NCBI GenBank assembly: GCA_030374765.1
Contig: JARGXX010000027.1
Span: 1 to 64,000 of the forward strand
DNA from: Agarophyton chilense
Taxonomy: Eukaryota; Rhodophyta; Florideophyceae; Gracilariales; Gracilariaceae
Direction of reading: 5' to 3'
DNA: 64,000 nucleotides
A program made the translations under genes and the position numbers. Below are positions 49,009-59,153 of the stretch, piece after piece (position 1 is the first letter of the stretch; each line of letters begins with the position of its first letter). The notes beneath the pieces were generated by a model. The model made no database searches and had not been told where the DNA came from. It was given only the letters and a program-made list of their open reading frames with translations.

Positions 49009-52000
49009 TGGTACTCTCGAGGAGGCAGTTCCGTGGAAGCCGGCCCTTCAGTTACTACCTTCGATGGTTCATCTATTGATGTTGTGAAGTTCTTTTTCTA
49101 TTTCGAAAATGTTGCTATGAGAGGAAAATCCAAGGAAGAGATGGCATTAGAATTGCTCGGTTTCCTAGAGAAGGAGGCGTTCGAGTTTTATTATGATACT
49201 TATGCTGTCAATGGTTCACTCTCTGAAGAAGCAAAAGATTATGAATCTGTCAAGAAAACCTTCATCAATCGATTCGGAGAAGTTAAAGAACCTGAGGAAG
49301 ACATTCGATTGGCAATATCGGCAAAATTGGATTACGGTGACTTAGTTGGTTCAATGAGTTACATGGATAACCTCTTTCAGAAGGCGGGTTTTAATGCCGA
49401 GGCGAAGTTTGGCCTTTTGAAAAAGGCTGTTATGGGGTACGCAGACCTGGCCCAGTTTGTCATCTTTCGAGGTGCAGAAAATTACGATGAGTTAAAGGTT
49501 CAAGTGAAAGCCTTTGACACTGCCAAGAAAACGATTGGACCACATGTCTCGTTCTTTACCCCACCAAAGCGTATTGTCCCTAATCCTAGGATCCTTGAAG
49601 GTCCTTCTTCGTCCCATGGTTTGGAGTCTAAGGTCGACAAGTTAGCAGATCAGCTTTCACAGCTCTCTCTCATGGTGAAGAAATCACAGACAGATCGCCG
49701 AGACTCAGAAAGGTCTTGTTCTTACTGTAGGAAGCCCGGACATTACGCTTCTCAGTGTGACTCAAACCCGCATCGTGATACGAGATGTAATCGGTGTGGC
49801 AAGATGGGACATTCTGAAATCACCTGTTGGCGACGGATATGGCCCGACGAAGCTCGAAAGGTATCAAACAATTCTGAAGAACAGAGAGAAACCTCAAATA
49901 ATGATCGAAAAGGGCCTGATCCTGTTTCAATTGTGACGGAGGACTCAGAAACGACTGATGTCGTCGCTGCAATGAAAAGAACCGTGGACGGAGAAGCGCT
50001 ACCAAAACAGCTTCGCTCGGAAGGCAAAGCGCCCATTCCGTTCATGTTGAACCCGCCTCTTCATGAAGAAAGAGTTCGTCGTAAGAAGATTACCGAAGGT
50101 AAGCCAAGAAAGCAGAAGCAGAGGAAGCCGAAGAAAGAGAACATACCAGATCATGCAAGCAAGTATAATGTAATTACAGAGTTGGCAAACGCCTCTTCTG
50201 GGATCACGTTTGGCCAGTTGATGCGCGGAGATGCCGACGATGCCAAGAAACAGATCAGAAAGCTCATTAGTCGCCGAAGCACTGTTCGCCGTCCTTTTGT
50301 GGGCCCTGTTGCCAAGCACCCTAGACGTTTAAAAGCTGTTTCTGTCGGAATATTCGGGAGGGAAACTGAAGCTCTGCTTGATTCTGGCGCTGTTCCTAAT
50401 CTAATCTCAAAGAAGTTGTGCGAAAAGCTTTCTCTGAACCCCAAGGAAACCTCAAAAAAGATTACTGTCGCCAATGGAGACAGTGCTTCATGCAGAGGAG
50501 TTCTTCACGACGTGCCAGTCTCCTTCGGAGGTATATCAGTTCCGCTAGATTTTCTTGTCATTGAAGGGCCACCGTTCGATGTCATCATCGGGTGCCCAAC
50601 TCTAGAGATGCTACAGGCTTGCTTAGACCTTGGCAACCAACAAGTGAAGATGAAGATTGCCGGACAGAAGATTATACTCGGTTTTGACTACGCCCGTGTT
50701 GAGGCCCCAGATGGAGAAGGATCTGATACGGATAGTGAAGACTTTACGTCAGATTCTGATGCTGCTGTTGAGGATACTGTCTCTGAAGATGAAGAACTGG
50801 TCGTGGCTCTTACTGACAAAGTGAGAATTGATGAAGATGAGATTATACCGGAACTGAATATATCTGGATCCGATCCTCAGGAAGAACTTTTGCTGTCCAA
50901 GTTGTCTCACATACCTACGAAAGAAAAAGGAAAATTTATTTCGAGTTTGAAGGAGACCAATGTCATCGCTTGGACCCTGATGGACCTCCGCCCAGCAGAT
51001 GTTCCAGTATCACATTCGTTCGAACTGACTATCAACAAGCCTATATATTTCAGAGCGAGAAGAATGTCTCCTAGGCATAATGAGTTCATCCGGGAAGAGA
51101 TCGATTTATTACTGGAGGCAGGTATCATTACTCCTTCTGCATCAGCGTGGTCCTTTCCTGTTGTTATCGCAACCAAGAAGGATGGTAGCCCCAGGTTCTG
51201 CGTGGATTACCGAGAACTCAACCGTGTCATGAAAGCCGATCGATGGCCGTTGCCACGTATGGAAGAGATCTTTGATGACTTAGGCGGATGCTGTTTCTTT
51301 ACAACGCTTGATCTTTTCACTGGATACTGGCAAGTGAAAATGTCGGAAGAGTGCAAAGAAATGACTACTTTCGTATGCAGATATGGGACCTTCATGTTCG
51401 AAGTAATGCCATTTGGACTTATGAATGCTCCTTCTACCTTTCAGCGTATGATGGACGTCGTCCTCCGTGGGCTTTCCTTCGTCCGGGTCTATATCGACGA
51501 CGTTGTAATCTTTTCGAGAAGTCTCGAAGAACATGTACGGCACATCCGGTCTGTCTTGGAACGAATAAGTATGCATGGCCTTAAACTGAAGTTATCAAAG
51601 TGTTTCTTTGCCCTTCCTAAGGTACATCTTCTCGGCCACGTTATTGACGCGAGTGGCGTTTCAGTAGATCAAGCAAAGATTGATAAGATTCAGGAGGCAC
51701 CCATACCTTCCACCACGACGGAGTTGAGATCATTCCTTGGCCTAGCCGGATACTATCGTCGCTTCATCAGAAACTTTGCTGAGACTTCGGCAGTGCTTCA
51801 CAGTGCTACCTCGGGAAATAAAACCCTGACTTGGACTGAAGACATGCTTGACGCCTTCCACGGGTTGAAGAAGAAGTTAACTCAGCCACCAGTGTTGTCA
51901 TTCCCGGACTTTGAGAAACCTTTCATTGTTGAGACAGATGCGTCGAGTGTGTCGCTTGGGGCCGTGTTGTCTCAGAAGAAAGAAGACGGTAGGATCCACC

Positions 52001-53610
52001 CCTTGCAGTTCGCTAGTCGCACGATGACTGCAGCGGAAAGGAACTATTCTGCATCTGAGAGAGAAGCATTGGCAGTCATATTTGCCCTGAAAAAGTTCAG
52101 AGTGTATCTTCTCTCCTCTGTTCCGTTCAAAGTTATTACGGATCATATGGCTCTCCGATATGCCTTTCAGAAACGTGATATACATGGTCGCCTAGCCCGT
52201 TGGCTCGATTTCCTTGCCGAGTATGACTTTGAGATAGTATATCGGGCTGGGAAGGACAACGGTGCTGCCGACTATCTTTCGAGGATTCTCCATGGTGATA
52301 AGGTTGAGTTGCACGAGGATGAAGGAGACCTCGTATGCCTCATAGGTGACACTGATCAATTTCGTGGACTTGAACCATACTATGCAAACATTGCCCGTTA
52401 TCTCTGTGGAATGTCAATGAACGAACATGACAGTCATGTTCGCCAAATCGTGAGACGGAATGCGAAACGGTTCTTAGTTTGGGAAGGAAAGCTATTCAGG
52501 CGCACTACAAAGGGTCTACGAGTCGTACCAGATGTTTCTCATAGGCAGAGTATACTGAGGTCTTTTCATGACGATATCGGACACTGGGACGTCAAGGCTA
52601 CAAGGAAGTTTATTACGGAGAGGTTTTGGTGGCCTACAATGTATCGAGAAACTGGGGATTACGTCAAAAGCTGTGACGCTTGTCAGAGGATGGCACCACT
52701 TCCACAGTACTATACTAGCCTTCACACACCGGTTTCGTCTCTGTTTGATGTGTTTTCAATTGACTTTGCCGGTCCTTTCCAGAAGAGCAAGGCAGGAAAC
52801 CGATTTCTCTTGGATTGTGTTGAGCATCTTACTGGATGGCCGATTGCCGCCCCGACAAGGAATTCAACGTCAGAAACTGTAGTAGAATTTGTGAAAAGTG
52901 GAATCATCGCCCCTTTTGGCCTTCCCCGTGTCATCGTATCCGACAATGCGACCTGTTTCACGTCCATGTCACTCGTTTCGTTCATGAAAGAGAAAGGAAT
53001 CAAGTGGAAAACTGTTCTGGCTTACGCACCTATGTCCAATGGTAGGGCTGAGAGAATGGTTGGTACACTTAAACGAGCTCTTGGAAAGACTGTCTTAGCC
53101 CGTGGTTCAAGCTGGGATGATGACCTCCCTTCAGTTCTATATGGATATCGACGTCGCCATCTTGCCAGCGGAATATCGCCTTTTGAATTGCTTTATGGCG
53201 TGAAACCACGTATGACATCGTATGACTCGGGTGTGGCGGTGCAGCATGGGGATTCTTCACAGATATTTAGGACCTTGGAGACTTTAGCTTCATCTAATCC
53301 TCGGGCAGCGCGTGCTGAGATGAGAGTTACTAGGGATATTCCGGAGAAGAAGATAAGAAAGTTCCAGGTTGGAGATGAGGTTTTGGTGGCGAAGGGGAAG
53401 GCGCTGAATACCACAGTGAAGTGGCCGGCATTCTCCTCAAAGTACTTTGGACCTTGCCGTGTTGTCCGTTCAGATCACCCCAGGTACACTTTGGTCTCAC
53501 CACACAACCGCTATACTCGTCAAGGGATACATTGTCGACGCCTCAAAATCTATCTGCCGCGACCATTGGATGCTAAGGTTTCCGGGTTGCCGCGGCGTAG
53601 CAACCGTTGA
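48997..53610 (+). CDS. Ty3/gypsy Gag-Pol polyprotein
   Basis: 1537 residues in one frame from the ATG at 48997, inside the 5' LTR. Gag has two CCHC zinc knuckles at ~237-277 (CSYCRKPGHYASQC and CNRCGKMGHSEITC). Next come a retropepsin with DSG (~461), and reverse transcriptase (~690-850) with FCVDYRELN, the VMPFGLMNAPSTFQ block and YIDD (~831). RNase H follows (~975-1090, starting VETDASSVSLGAVLSQ). Integrase has the HHCC zinc element (~1189-1230) and the D, D, E residues in SIDFAG, VSDNAT and NGRAERMVG (~1253, 1314, 1349). After the integrase core there is a GDEVLVAKGK region but no chromodomain signature. No frameshift or stop codon separates gag from pol, so both products come from one precursor. 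No break was seen, so the element may be active. Confidence 0.96.
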   Translation: MAPTWYSRGGSSVEAGPSVTTFDGSSIDVVKFFFYFENVAMRGKSKEEMALELLGFLEKEAFEFYYDTYAVNGSLSEEAKDYESVKKTFINRFGEVKEPEEDIRLAISAKLDYGDLVGSMSYMDNLFQKAGFNAEAKFGLLKKAVMGYADLAQFVIFRGAENYDELKVQVKAFDTAKKTIGPHVSFFTPPKRIVPNPRILEGPSSSHGLESKVDKLADQLSQLSLMVKKSQTDRRDSERSCSYCRKPGHYASQCDSNPHRDTRCNRCGKMGHSEITCWRRIWPDEARKVSNNSEEQRETSNNDRKGPDPVSIVTEDSETTDVVAAMKRTVDGEALPKQLRSEGKAPIPFMLNPPLHEERVRRKKITEGKPRKQKQRKPKKENIPDHASKYNVITELANASSGITFGQLMRGDADDAKKQIRKLISRRSTVRRPFVGPVAKHPRRLKAVSVGIFGRETEALLDSGAVPNLISKKLCEKLSLNPKETSKKITVANGDSASCRGVLHDVPVSFGGISVPLDFLVIEGPPFDVIIGCPTLEMLQACLDLGNQQVKMKIAGQKIILGFDYARVEAPDGEGSDTDSEDFTSDSDAAVEDTVSEDEELVVALTDKVRIDEDEIIPELNISGSDPQEELLLSKLSHIPTKEKGKFISSLKETNVIAWTLMDLRPADVPVSHSFELTINKPIYFRARRMSPRHNEFIREEIDLLLEAGIITPSASAWSFPVVIATKKDGSPRFCVDYRELNRVMKADRWPLPRMEEIFDDLGGCCFFTTLDLFTGYWQVKMSEECKEMTTFVCRYGTFMFEVMPFGLMNAPSTFQRMMDVVLRGLSFVRVYIDDVVIFSRSLEEHVRHIRSVLERISMHGLKLKLSKCFFALPKVHLLGHVIDASGVSVDQAKIDKIQEAPIPSTTTELRSFLGLAGYYRRFIRNFAETSAVLHSATSGNKTLTWTEDMLDAFHGLKKKLTQPPVLSFPDFEKPFIVETDASSVSLGAVLSQKKEDGRIHPLQFASRTMTAAERNYSASEREALAVIFALKKFRVYLLSSVPFKVITDHMALRYAFQKRDIHGRLARWLDFLAEYDFEIVYRAGKDNGAADYLSRILHGDKVELHEDEGDLVCLIGDTDQFRGLEPYYANIARYLCGMSMNEHDSHVRQIVRRNAKRFLVWEGKLFRRTTKGLRVVPDVSHRQSILRSFHDDIGHWDVKATRKFITERFWWPTMYRETGDYVKSCDACQRMAPLPQYYTSLHTPVSSLFDVFSIDFAGPFQKSKAGNRFLLDCVEHLTGWPIAAPTRNSTSETVVEFVKSGIIAPFGLPRVIVSDNATCFTSMSLVSFMKEKGIKWKTVLAYAPMSNGRAERMVGTLKRALGKTVLARGSSWDDDLPSVLYGYRRRHLASGISPFELLYGVKPRMTSYDSGVAVQHGDSSQIFRTLETLASSNPRAARAEMRVTRDIPEKKIRKFQVGDEVLVAKGKALNTTVKWPAFSSKYFGPCRVVRSDHPRYTLVSPHNRYTRQGIHCRRLKIYLPRPLDAKVSGLPRRSNR
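49009..49026 (+). promoter_or_regulatory. Primer-binding site
   Basis: tggtactctcgaggaggc begins directly after the CA of the 5' LTR, as expected for a site complementary to a tRNA 3' end (…CCA). The tRNA species was not identified. Confidence 0.6.
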
Positions 53611-53621
53611 GCTTGGGGCTG

Positions 53622-54766
53622 TGTGGGTCGCGGAACGTGTGGAATGTTCCGGCACTGCTGTAACACACGTGTAGGATGTGCCAGCAGCGCCGGGAGTTCC
53701 TACATCTTTGTTGACGCCGACGTTGCAGTGGTATTCTGGTGATGTCAGGCGTAGTTGTTACATTTTAATTGGTTAGTGTGCTGCTGTACTGGCTTCTAGA
53801 AGCCAATAGAGTAACCTAGAAGCACACCGTAGTAATAAGTGAGTATCAATGCGTTGCAGCCCATTCTGTGGGTTCTAGATCTCTATAAAAGGGCCTCTGA
53901 AGTCTCCGAACACCATCTCGGACGACCTCAAGCCAACAAACACCCAATTCAACTATTTCCTTTGGCTTCGAGCCCTTCAACTATAACAAAAGGTGAGGCG
54001 TTTGCCGCCTAGGGTCCAGTGAGGCGCTTGCCGCTGGAGGAGCAACCCTATAATTATCTAAAATCGGTGAGGCGTTTGCCGCCGTATAGAGGACCAGTGA
54101 GGCGTTTGCCGCTGGAAGGTGCACCCTCTATCAGCCCACTGTACCGGTTGAAGCGCCTTTGGCGTGGACGGGAGACGGCTTGTGTGTACCAACGGTACTG
54201 CGTCTGGCAAGGGGTCCCCCACAGAGTGAAAAGCCTGTGTCGGTCGGTAAGACCTGGAGGATTCCTGGGATTCAGTACTGGACGGGAAGCTGCCGCAAGT
54301 GGTGCCGCGTAACCTTTCCTGCAAAAGGCCAGCTTGGGTATATGAGTGAAGGCATATCTCGCTGTCATTAGCTCTCCTCGGGAAGCCTTGTAGGGATTGT
54401 ATACGCGTGCTTCTGGTTGGCGCAGAAGTACGTAGGCTGCAGAATCGTCTCACATCCGGAGTGTCTTATCGGAAGTCGGGAGTCTGACTCCTAGTGACCA
54501 TTGACATAAGTCTTTCGTTGCGTATCGTCCTAAGAAGATTTTGGAGAATTATCGCTAGGTTGAGCTTCGTTCTCCCCTTGTTATTTTATCTATTTTTATC
54601 TGACGGGTTGAGTATTCTCCCTGTCTTGCCGTTCTACTTATCTCTTTGCGAAACCGAACTACACTTATCTGTACGGGCCTTTTTTTGGCTACGAGGGACT
54701 CCCATTTACATTGACTTTTACTGTCAAGTTGGCCCACCGCGTCACACTCCCAAGATGGCGCCCACA
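53622..54766 (+). repeat. 3' LTR
   Basis: 1145 bp, same ends and internal elements as the 5' LTR. Only 11 bp separate the gag-pol stop codon from its TG; the preceding gcttggggctg is a weak polypurine tract. Its terminal ATG (54755) reads 81 codons into flanking DNA (stop at 54998-55000). Confidence 0.96.
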
Positions 54767-55361
54767 GGTATGTACAAGCTATCCGCGTGGTGTAAATACG
54801 GTAGAGGTTTAAAACGTCCGGCGCTCACGCGATCTGCAAACCCTGGAGCAACCGCCACCGCCGTGTCCAATGAACGCGACGCAGACCGCAAACAGGTGCC
54901 ACACTCAGTTTCGTGGCATGCGTGTATTCTTTTCATTGGCTTGTTCGCCATGTGGATCATTCATTCCACAGCGAGACAGCTCGTGCAAACAGCGGTGTAG
55001 CGCGCACGTTGGTAGTCGGCGTGCTTTTGACGTTTTATATGTGCTGCACGCCGCCCATGTTTCCCTTCAACCCTTCTTGTTCGCCGTGCGCTTCGTATCC
55101 CGTACCGCTTCCCGTGCCTTCTCGCTTGCCCTTTGTTGGTTTCTCCGACCCAACCCCGATTGCACATTGCCGTCCATGCCTATCCGTTCTCGCGTCTCCG
55201 CAGTCGCTCCTCGCGCTTCTCTGGCTCTGCTTGCCTCTTCTTCCCATCGTACCTTCGAGGACACCTCTTTCTGGCTCGTCTTCCGCAAGTGGCGATCTGC
55301 CACATTCTCCGACTGCGAGAGGATCCCTGGGTAACACTGGCTTCCTGTCTCCCATCACCAA
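54767..55361 (+). promoter_or_regulatory. 5' region of the AdoMetDC-ODC gene with possible uORF
   Basis: About 595 bp between the 3' LTR and the decarboxylase ATG, pyrimidine-rich near the gene. An upstream frame starting at ATG 55039 runs 108 codons and stops at 55363-55365, so its TGA overlaps the main ATG (ATGA). AdoMetDC genes of plants and animals are often controlled by upstream ORFs. Whether this one lies on the transcript is not visible. Confidence 0.35.
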
Positions 55362-57527
55362 ATGACGTCTTCTACTTTTGTTCAACCTCCGTTTGAGGGC
55401 CCTGAGAAGAAGTTATCCGCAATTTTTCGTCCGCATCCAAATCATCCGTCTGCCTCCCTGCGATCCATACCCCGTCAAACAATCGAAACTATTTTGCGTG
55501 CTGCGTCCTGTTCCGTGCTCTCTGTGCGTCATAATGCCCATTTTGATGCCTACTTGTTGTCTGAATCTTCCTTGTTTGTTAGTGATCATACGTTTACCAT
55601 CAAAACGTGTGGCACTACCGCTTTGCTCAATGCGTTATCCCCGATGTTTCACACGGCTGCTTTGTTACATCTGCGCCCAGTGTCACTGTCTTTTTCTCGA
55701 GTGCGTTACGCTTTTCCAAACGCGCAGCCATATCCACACGATTGCTTTGAAAATGAAGTCACTTTCATCGACCATGCGTTACAAGCATGCGCTGTGAAAT
55801 TTGAAAAGTTTGTGCAAACAACATCCAATTGGTTTTTGTACCATGCACGCTTTCAGCACGCTAACCGTCATGAACAAAACGCCCATCGAAACACGTTGGA
55901 TATTTACATGTTCGATTTGGATGATCAATACTTGTCAAACTTTCAATATGAAAAACGTCAACAACTTATTGGCAATGATGAACCGGATGGCGTTACCAAA
56001 CAGAGCGGTATTTCTCGCTTTGTACACGACTATGACGTAGTGGACGCCTTCAACTTTGAACCGTGTGGATACTCGATGAATGCTTTGAATTCTCTCACGT
56101 ACTGCACAGTCCATGTCACGCCGGAGCCGGCTTGTTCTTATGTGTCGTATGAGATCAGTGGCGATCTGCCCAATATATCACTGCTGGTCGCTAAGATAGT
56201 TCGCTTATTCAAGCCCAGGTCGTTCACACTTTCATTGCTGGGAGGTGGCTTGGAAGAACATGATCAATGCAACAAAGTAGCAAACCGAATTCAGGCTGAT
56301 TTCGCGTGCACCTGGCCGCTGTGCAGGACAAAAGTTGGCGATTTTTATGCTTCTGTGTGCTCGTTCCGAGCACGTACACACGAGGTGCAGTTGAGCGCCA
56401 CTGAGGTGGGCGAGGTGGACAGCGTTGCGTTTCAAGTGGGGAAGCAGTTTGGGGCCGTGGCGGTTGATGAAGGCGTGTCGGGTGTAGAGCTGGCCAGGCA
56501 GGTGCTGTCGAAGAACGGAGGCGTTGGGGGCGGTGGGGCCACGCTGATGGTCGATCTGTGCCGCGTGGAACGTGAGATGAGAGAGGTTCGCAGTGCAGTT
56601 GGGCGCGACGTGGAGCTGAGGTACCTAGTGAAGGTGAACGGGGCGCGCGGATTGTGTGCGTTGATAAATGAGGCCGGGGCGATGTTTGAGGCAAGCGATG
56701 AGATGGACGTGATTGCTTTAGAAAGTGTGGGGGTGTGTCGCGAAAAAATTGCGCTAGTTTCAACCGTGGTTTGCGAGGAGCTGATTGGTAGGGTGGGCGC
56801 TGTTGCGGTTTACAGCGGCGGGACGGTGGTTGAGATGGCGGCTCGACACGGTGTGAGCGTTGAGATTCGCGTGGTGGACGGAATAGTGTCGGAGATTGAA
56901 GGTGTTGTGGAGGATGTGGTTGCGTGGGGGGCGCGAGTTAGCGGGGTGGGCTTTGACGGGCGGGTTGAGGGGGCGGTGGCGAAGAGCGTGTTGGAGAGAG
57001 TTTGCAACGCGGTTGGCGGGGGGGAGGGAATGAGGGTGGTGCTGGGGGAGGTGGGAGATGGGGCGGGGTGCTTGAGGGAAGAGGAGGTAGCGAAGATGGT
57101 GGCCAAAATGGACGGGGAGATGGACGGAAAGCGGGTAGTTGCAACGGTGGGAACGCGCGTAGTGCGCGAGGCAGTGAGCGCGAGACTTGAGATTGTGGGA
57201 CGGAAACGACGGGAGAAAGGCCCCACGCTGTACTACGTGAGCGACGGCGCGTACGGCATGCTGAACGAGGTGATGATGGGCGGCAAGGTACGCGTGTGCG
57301 GGGCGGTGCGCGCCGACGACAAAGACACAGGCACGGCGCGACACGCAGTGGTGTTTGGACCGACGTGCGACAGTTTGGACGTCGTGTGGAGCGGCGCCGT
57401 GTGCGAGATGCACGTGGGCGATCACGTGGTGGTGGAGGCGCTTGGCGCCGTGGGCGGCGCCACACGCTTCAACGGCCTTGGCGCGCGCACTTTGGAGTTG
57501 TATTTTGTGCGCCATAGCGCGCTGTAG
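55362..57527 (+). CDS. Bifunctional-type S-adenosylmethionine decarboxylase / ornithine-decarboxylase-like protein
   Basis: 721 residues, ATG at 55362. Residues ~10-340 are a complete eukaryotic AdoMetDC: FEGPEKKL (Glu12, Glu15), the self-cleavage site LLSESSLF (between Glu68 and Ser69, where the pyruvoyl group forms), KTCGTT with the catalytic Cys83, FEPCGYSMN (Ser238) and HVTPEP (His251). It makes decarboxylated AdoMet for spermidine/spermine synthesis. Residues ~365-721 are fold-III decarboxylase-like: YLVKVN with the PLP lysine (Lys424), EIRV, YYVSDGAYG, GPTCDSLD (Cys669, Asp670) and HVGDHVV. However the phosphate-binding Gly-rich loop, the FHVGSG His and the EPGR Glu are not conserved (VLGEVGDG, GFDG, TVGTR), and the N-terminal barrel is shortened. 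So the ODC half may be inactive or regulatory (inference). The order AdoMetDC then ODC is the same as in the fused Plasmodium enzyme. The ODC half is markedly GTG-rich and more GC-rich than the first half. Confidence 0.85.
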   Translation: MTSSTFVQPPFEGPEKKLSAIFRPHPNHPSASLRSIPRQTIETILRAASCSVLSVRHNAHFDAYLLSESSLFVSDHTFTIKTCGTTALLNALSPMFHTAALLHLRPVSLSFSRVRYAFPNAQPYPHDCFENEVTFIDHALQACAVKFEKFVQTTSNWFLYHARFQHANRHEQNAHRNTLDIYMFDLDDQYLSNFQYEKRQQLIGNDEPDGVTKQSGISRFVHDYDVVDAFNFEPCGYSMNALNSLTYCTVHVTPEPACSYVSYEISGDLPNISLLVAKIVRLFKPRSFTLSLLGGGLEEHDQCNKVANRIQADFACTWPLCRTKVGDFYASVCSFRARTHEVQLSATEVGEVDSVAFQVGKQFGAVAVDEGVSGVELARQVLSKNGGVGGGGATLMVDLCRVEREMREVRSAVGRDVELRYLVKVNGARGLCALINEAGAMFEASDEMDVIALESVGVCREKIALVSTVVCEELIGRVGAVAVYSGGTVVEMAARHGVSVEIRVVDGIVSEIEGVVEDVVAWGARVSGVGFDGRVEGAVAKSVLERVCNAVGGGEGMRVVLGEVGDGAGCLREEEVAKMVAKMDGEMDGKRVVATVGTRVVREAVSARLEIVGRKRREKGPTLYYVSDGAYGMLNEVMMGGKVRVCGAVRADDKDTGTARHAVVFGPTCDSLDVVWSGAVCEMHVGDHVVVEALGAVGGATRFNGLGARTLELYFVRHSAL

Positions 57528-57713
57528 CTTGCTGCTATTCTTGTGCGCCTTTCCATTCAATTACACTTTTCGCTTGCTGTTGTTGCGCTTAAAATAAAGC
57601 AACTGCGCTTGGCGCGCCCAGTTGGCTTCACTTGCTGTAATTTGCTCCCCTGTGCTCGAGTGCTCATTTACACCCTTGCTCGTTCTCTGCGCCACTGCGT
57701 TGCGAGCCCGCTC

Positions 57714-57792
57714 ACACCCCCTATCTCCCCCTAACCCCCTCTCCCCCCCCCCCCCTATCTCCCCCTAACCCCCTCTCCCCCCCCCCCCCTAT
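57714..57792. repeat. C-rich tandem repeat (~36-bp unit, two copies)
   Basis: Units of ccccctatctccccctaacc plus cccctctc and a C-run. Telomere-like only in composition. Confidence 0.75.
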
Positions 57793-58952
57793 CGCCCGCC
57801 GCCGTCGTCGTCCTCGTCGTCGTTGTCTCACTCGTCCCAACGTCGCCTCCCTCTCTCGTGCCCCTGCGCGTCCGCGCCCGCGCACACGCTCTGCCGCTCA
57901 CGTTGCAGCACTACTCGCGCGCCGCGCGTCTTACGTGGACCGTCCTCGCAACGTGTGCCGCCCTCGCGCGTTTCACACCCCCATCGTCACTGTCGGTAGC
58001 AGCCTTTTTTTTTTCAAACTGCCGCGCCACGCGTTCCATTTCAAAAATTGTGCAACTCTCGAGCTTCGCCTCGCTCTTTTACTCCCTCGCGAGCGCGTGT
58101 GTTGGTCATGTGTGTGGTGATGACGTTTTTCATACGCCAGGGGCTGGTGGCATCTGTTGTCGAACCATGCAAAGCCGTTTTACTCACTCACTATCAACAC
58201 AATCCCTACGTTTCCCGCGAGCAACGCACACACGTTGCTGTACATGTCATGCGGACATATACAATTTACAAGCGTCTCAAGAGCGCTTCTTGCTTGTCAG
58301 ACACAGCTCAGTCAAAGTTCATTCGCCCAAAATGCGTGCTACGAGCGCGCGCCAAGTACGTTCACAATGGTGTTACGTACTTTGCGTGCGCGAATCGCCC
58401 TCTGCAGAAGGCGGTGAAAAGCGCACAGATGATGCGTATGCCATCGCATAAGGCGACAAGTAACGCGTGCGAAGCAATGACGCGACCAAGCGCTTCCCGC
58501 GCCGCCAATCAGACCTCCACACAAGCGCACACAGTGGAAACCACCATCGGGGGCGCGCTCCAACAAGCGCTTCTTGTACCACTCGCGCCACAAGCCGCTC
58601 CCCCCCCCCCCCCAACAGCATCACACAGTGCGCACCATCTATATCTGGCGTCGAGCGCGGGTCGTTGGCAGGGGGGATGACGGGGCCAGGGGGTGGTACA
58701 GCGGGCTCAGCGCGTGGAGCATAGGGGCGCTCACTCATGGCGCGTGTCGCGCACGTGCGTCTAAAAAGCTGGCAGCATCTTCCCGCGTTGAACATACGCA
58801 ATGTGCTGCTCATCACATGAAGGCGCGCGGCGCCACCGTTTCACTTCCCGCGCGCCACCATCTCACTCTTCGACGCGCCGTCATTCTCCGCTTTTCCTTC
58901 CCGACCCCCCCCCCCTCCCCCCTCCCCCCTCTCAAACGTGTCACATGCTCGC

Positions 58953-58960
58953 TATAAAAG
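58953..58960 (+). promoter_or_regulatory. TATA box of the two-exon zinc-finger gene
   Basis: tataaaag 194 bp upstream of the ATG at 59154, just after a C/T-rich stretch (58898-58935). Confidence 0.6.
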
Positions 58961-59153
58961 CCCTCCATCGGCATGATCCGACAGACGTACACACTCCGCT
59001 CTCACTCACTCACTCACTCAGCCCGCCCCTTCCACTGCTGTGACTATCATCCTCGTGCTTCACTTTGTGCACACTTGTTTATTTGATCACTCGTGTTTTC
59101 GTACACTACAATCATCCTCTACTCGCATCATTGTTGAGCGTTGTTACCACTTG

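Larger units (their letters stand above)
47859..54771 (+). mobile_element. Complete Ty3/gypsy LTR retrotransposon
   Basis: Insertion of 6903 bp (47864-54766) flanked by the 5-bp target duplication GGTAT at 47859-47863 and 54767-54771. Both LTRs are 1145 bp, begin TG and end CA, and are offset by 5758 bp throughout. I found no difference between them by eye. The internal region carries one uninterrupted gag-pol frame with the domain order of Ty3/gypsy elements (protease, RT, RNase H, integrase). A primer-binding site starting TGG directly follows the 5' LTR. The element looks young and potentially autonomous. Confidence 0.96.
57528..59153. other. Intergenic, C-rich repeats, promoter of the next gene
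   Basis: No protein-like ORF. A two-fold repeat of ccccctatctccccctaacc followed by C-runs lies at about 57714-57790; other C-runs are near 58598-58611 and 58905-58933. A TATA box is at 58953-58960. Confidence 0.5.

Noticed and set aside
57714-57792. Telomere-like CCCCTAACCCC repeats
   Set aside because: Only two units with variable C-runs, inside gene-dense DNA; not an ordered telomeric array.
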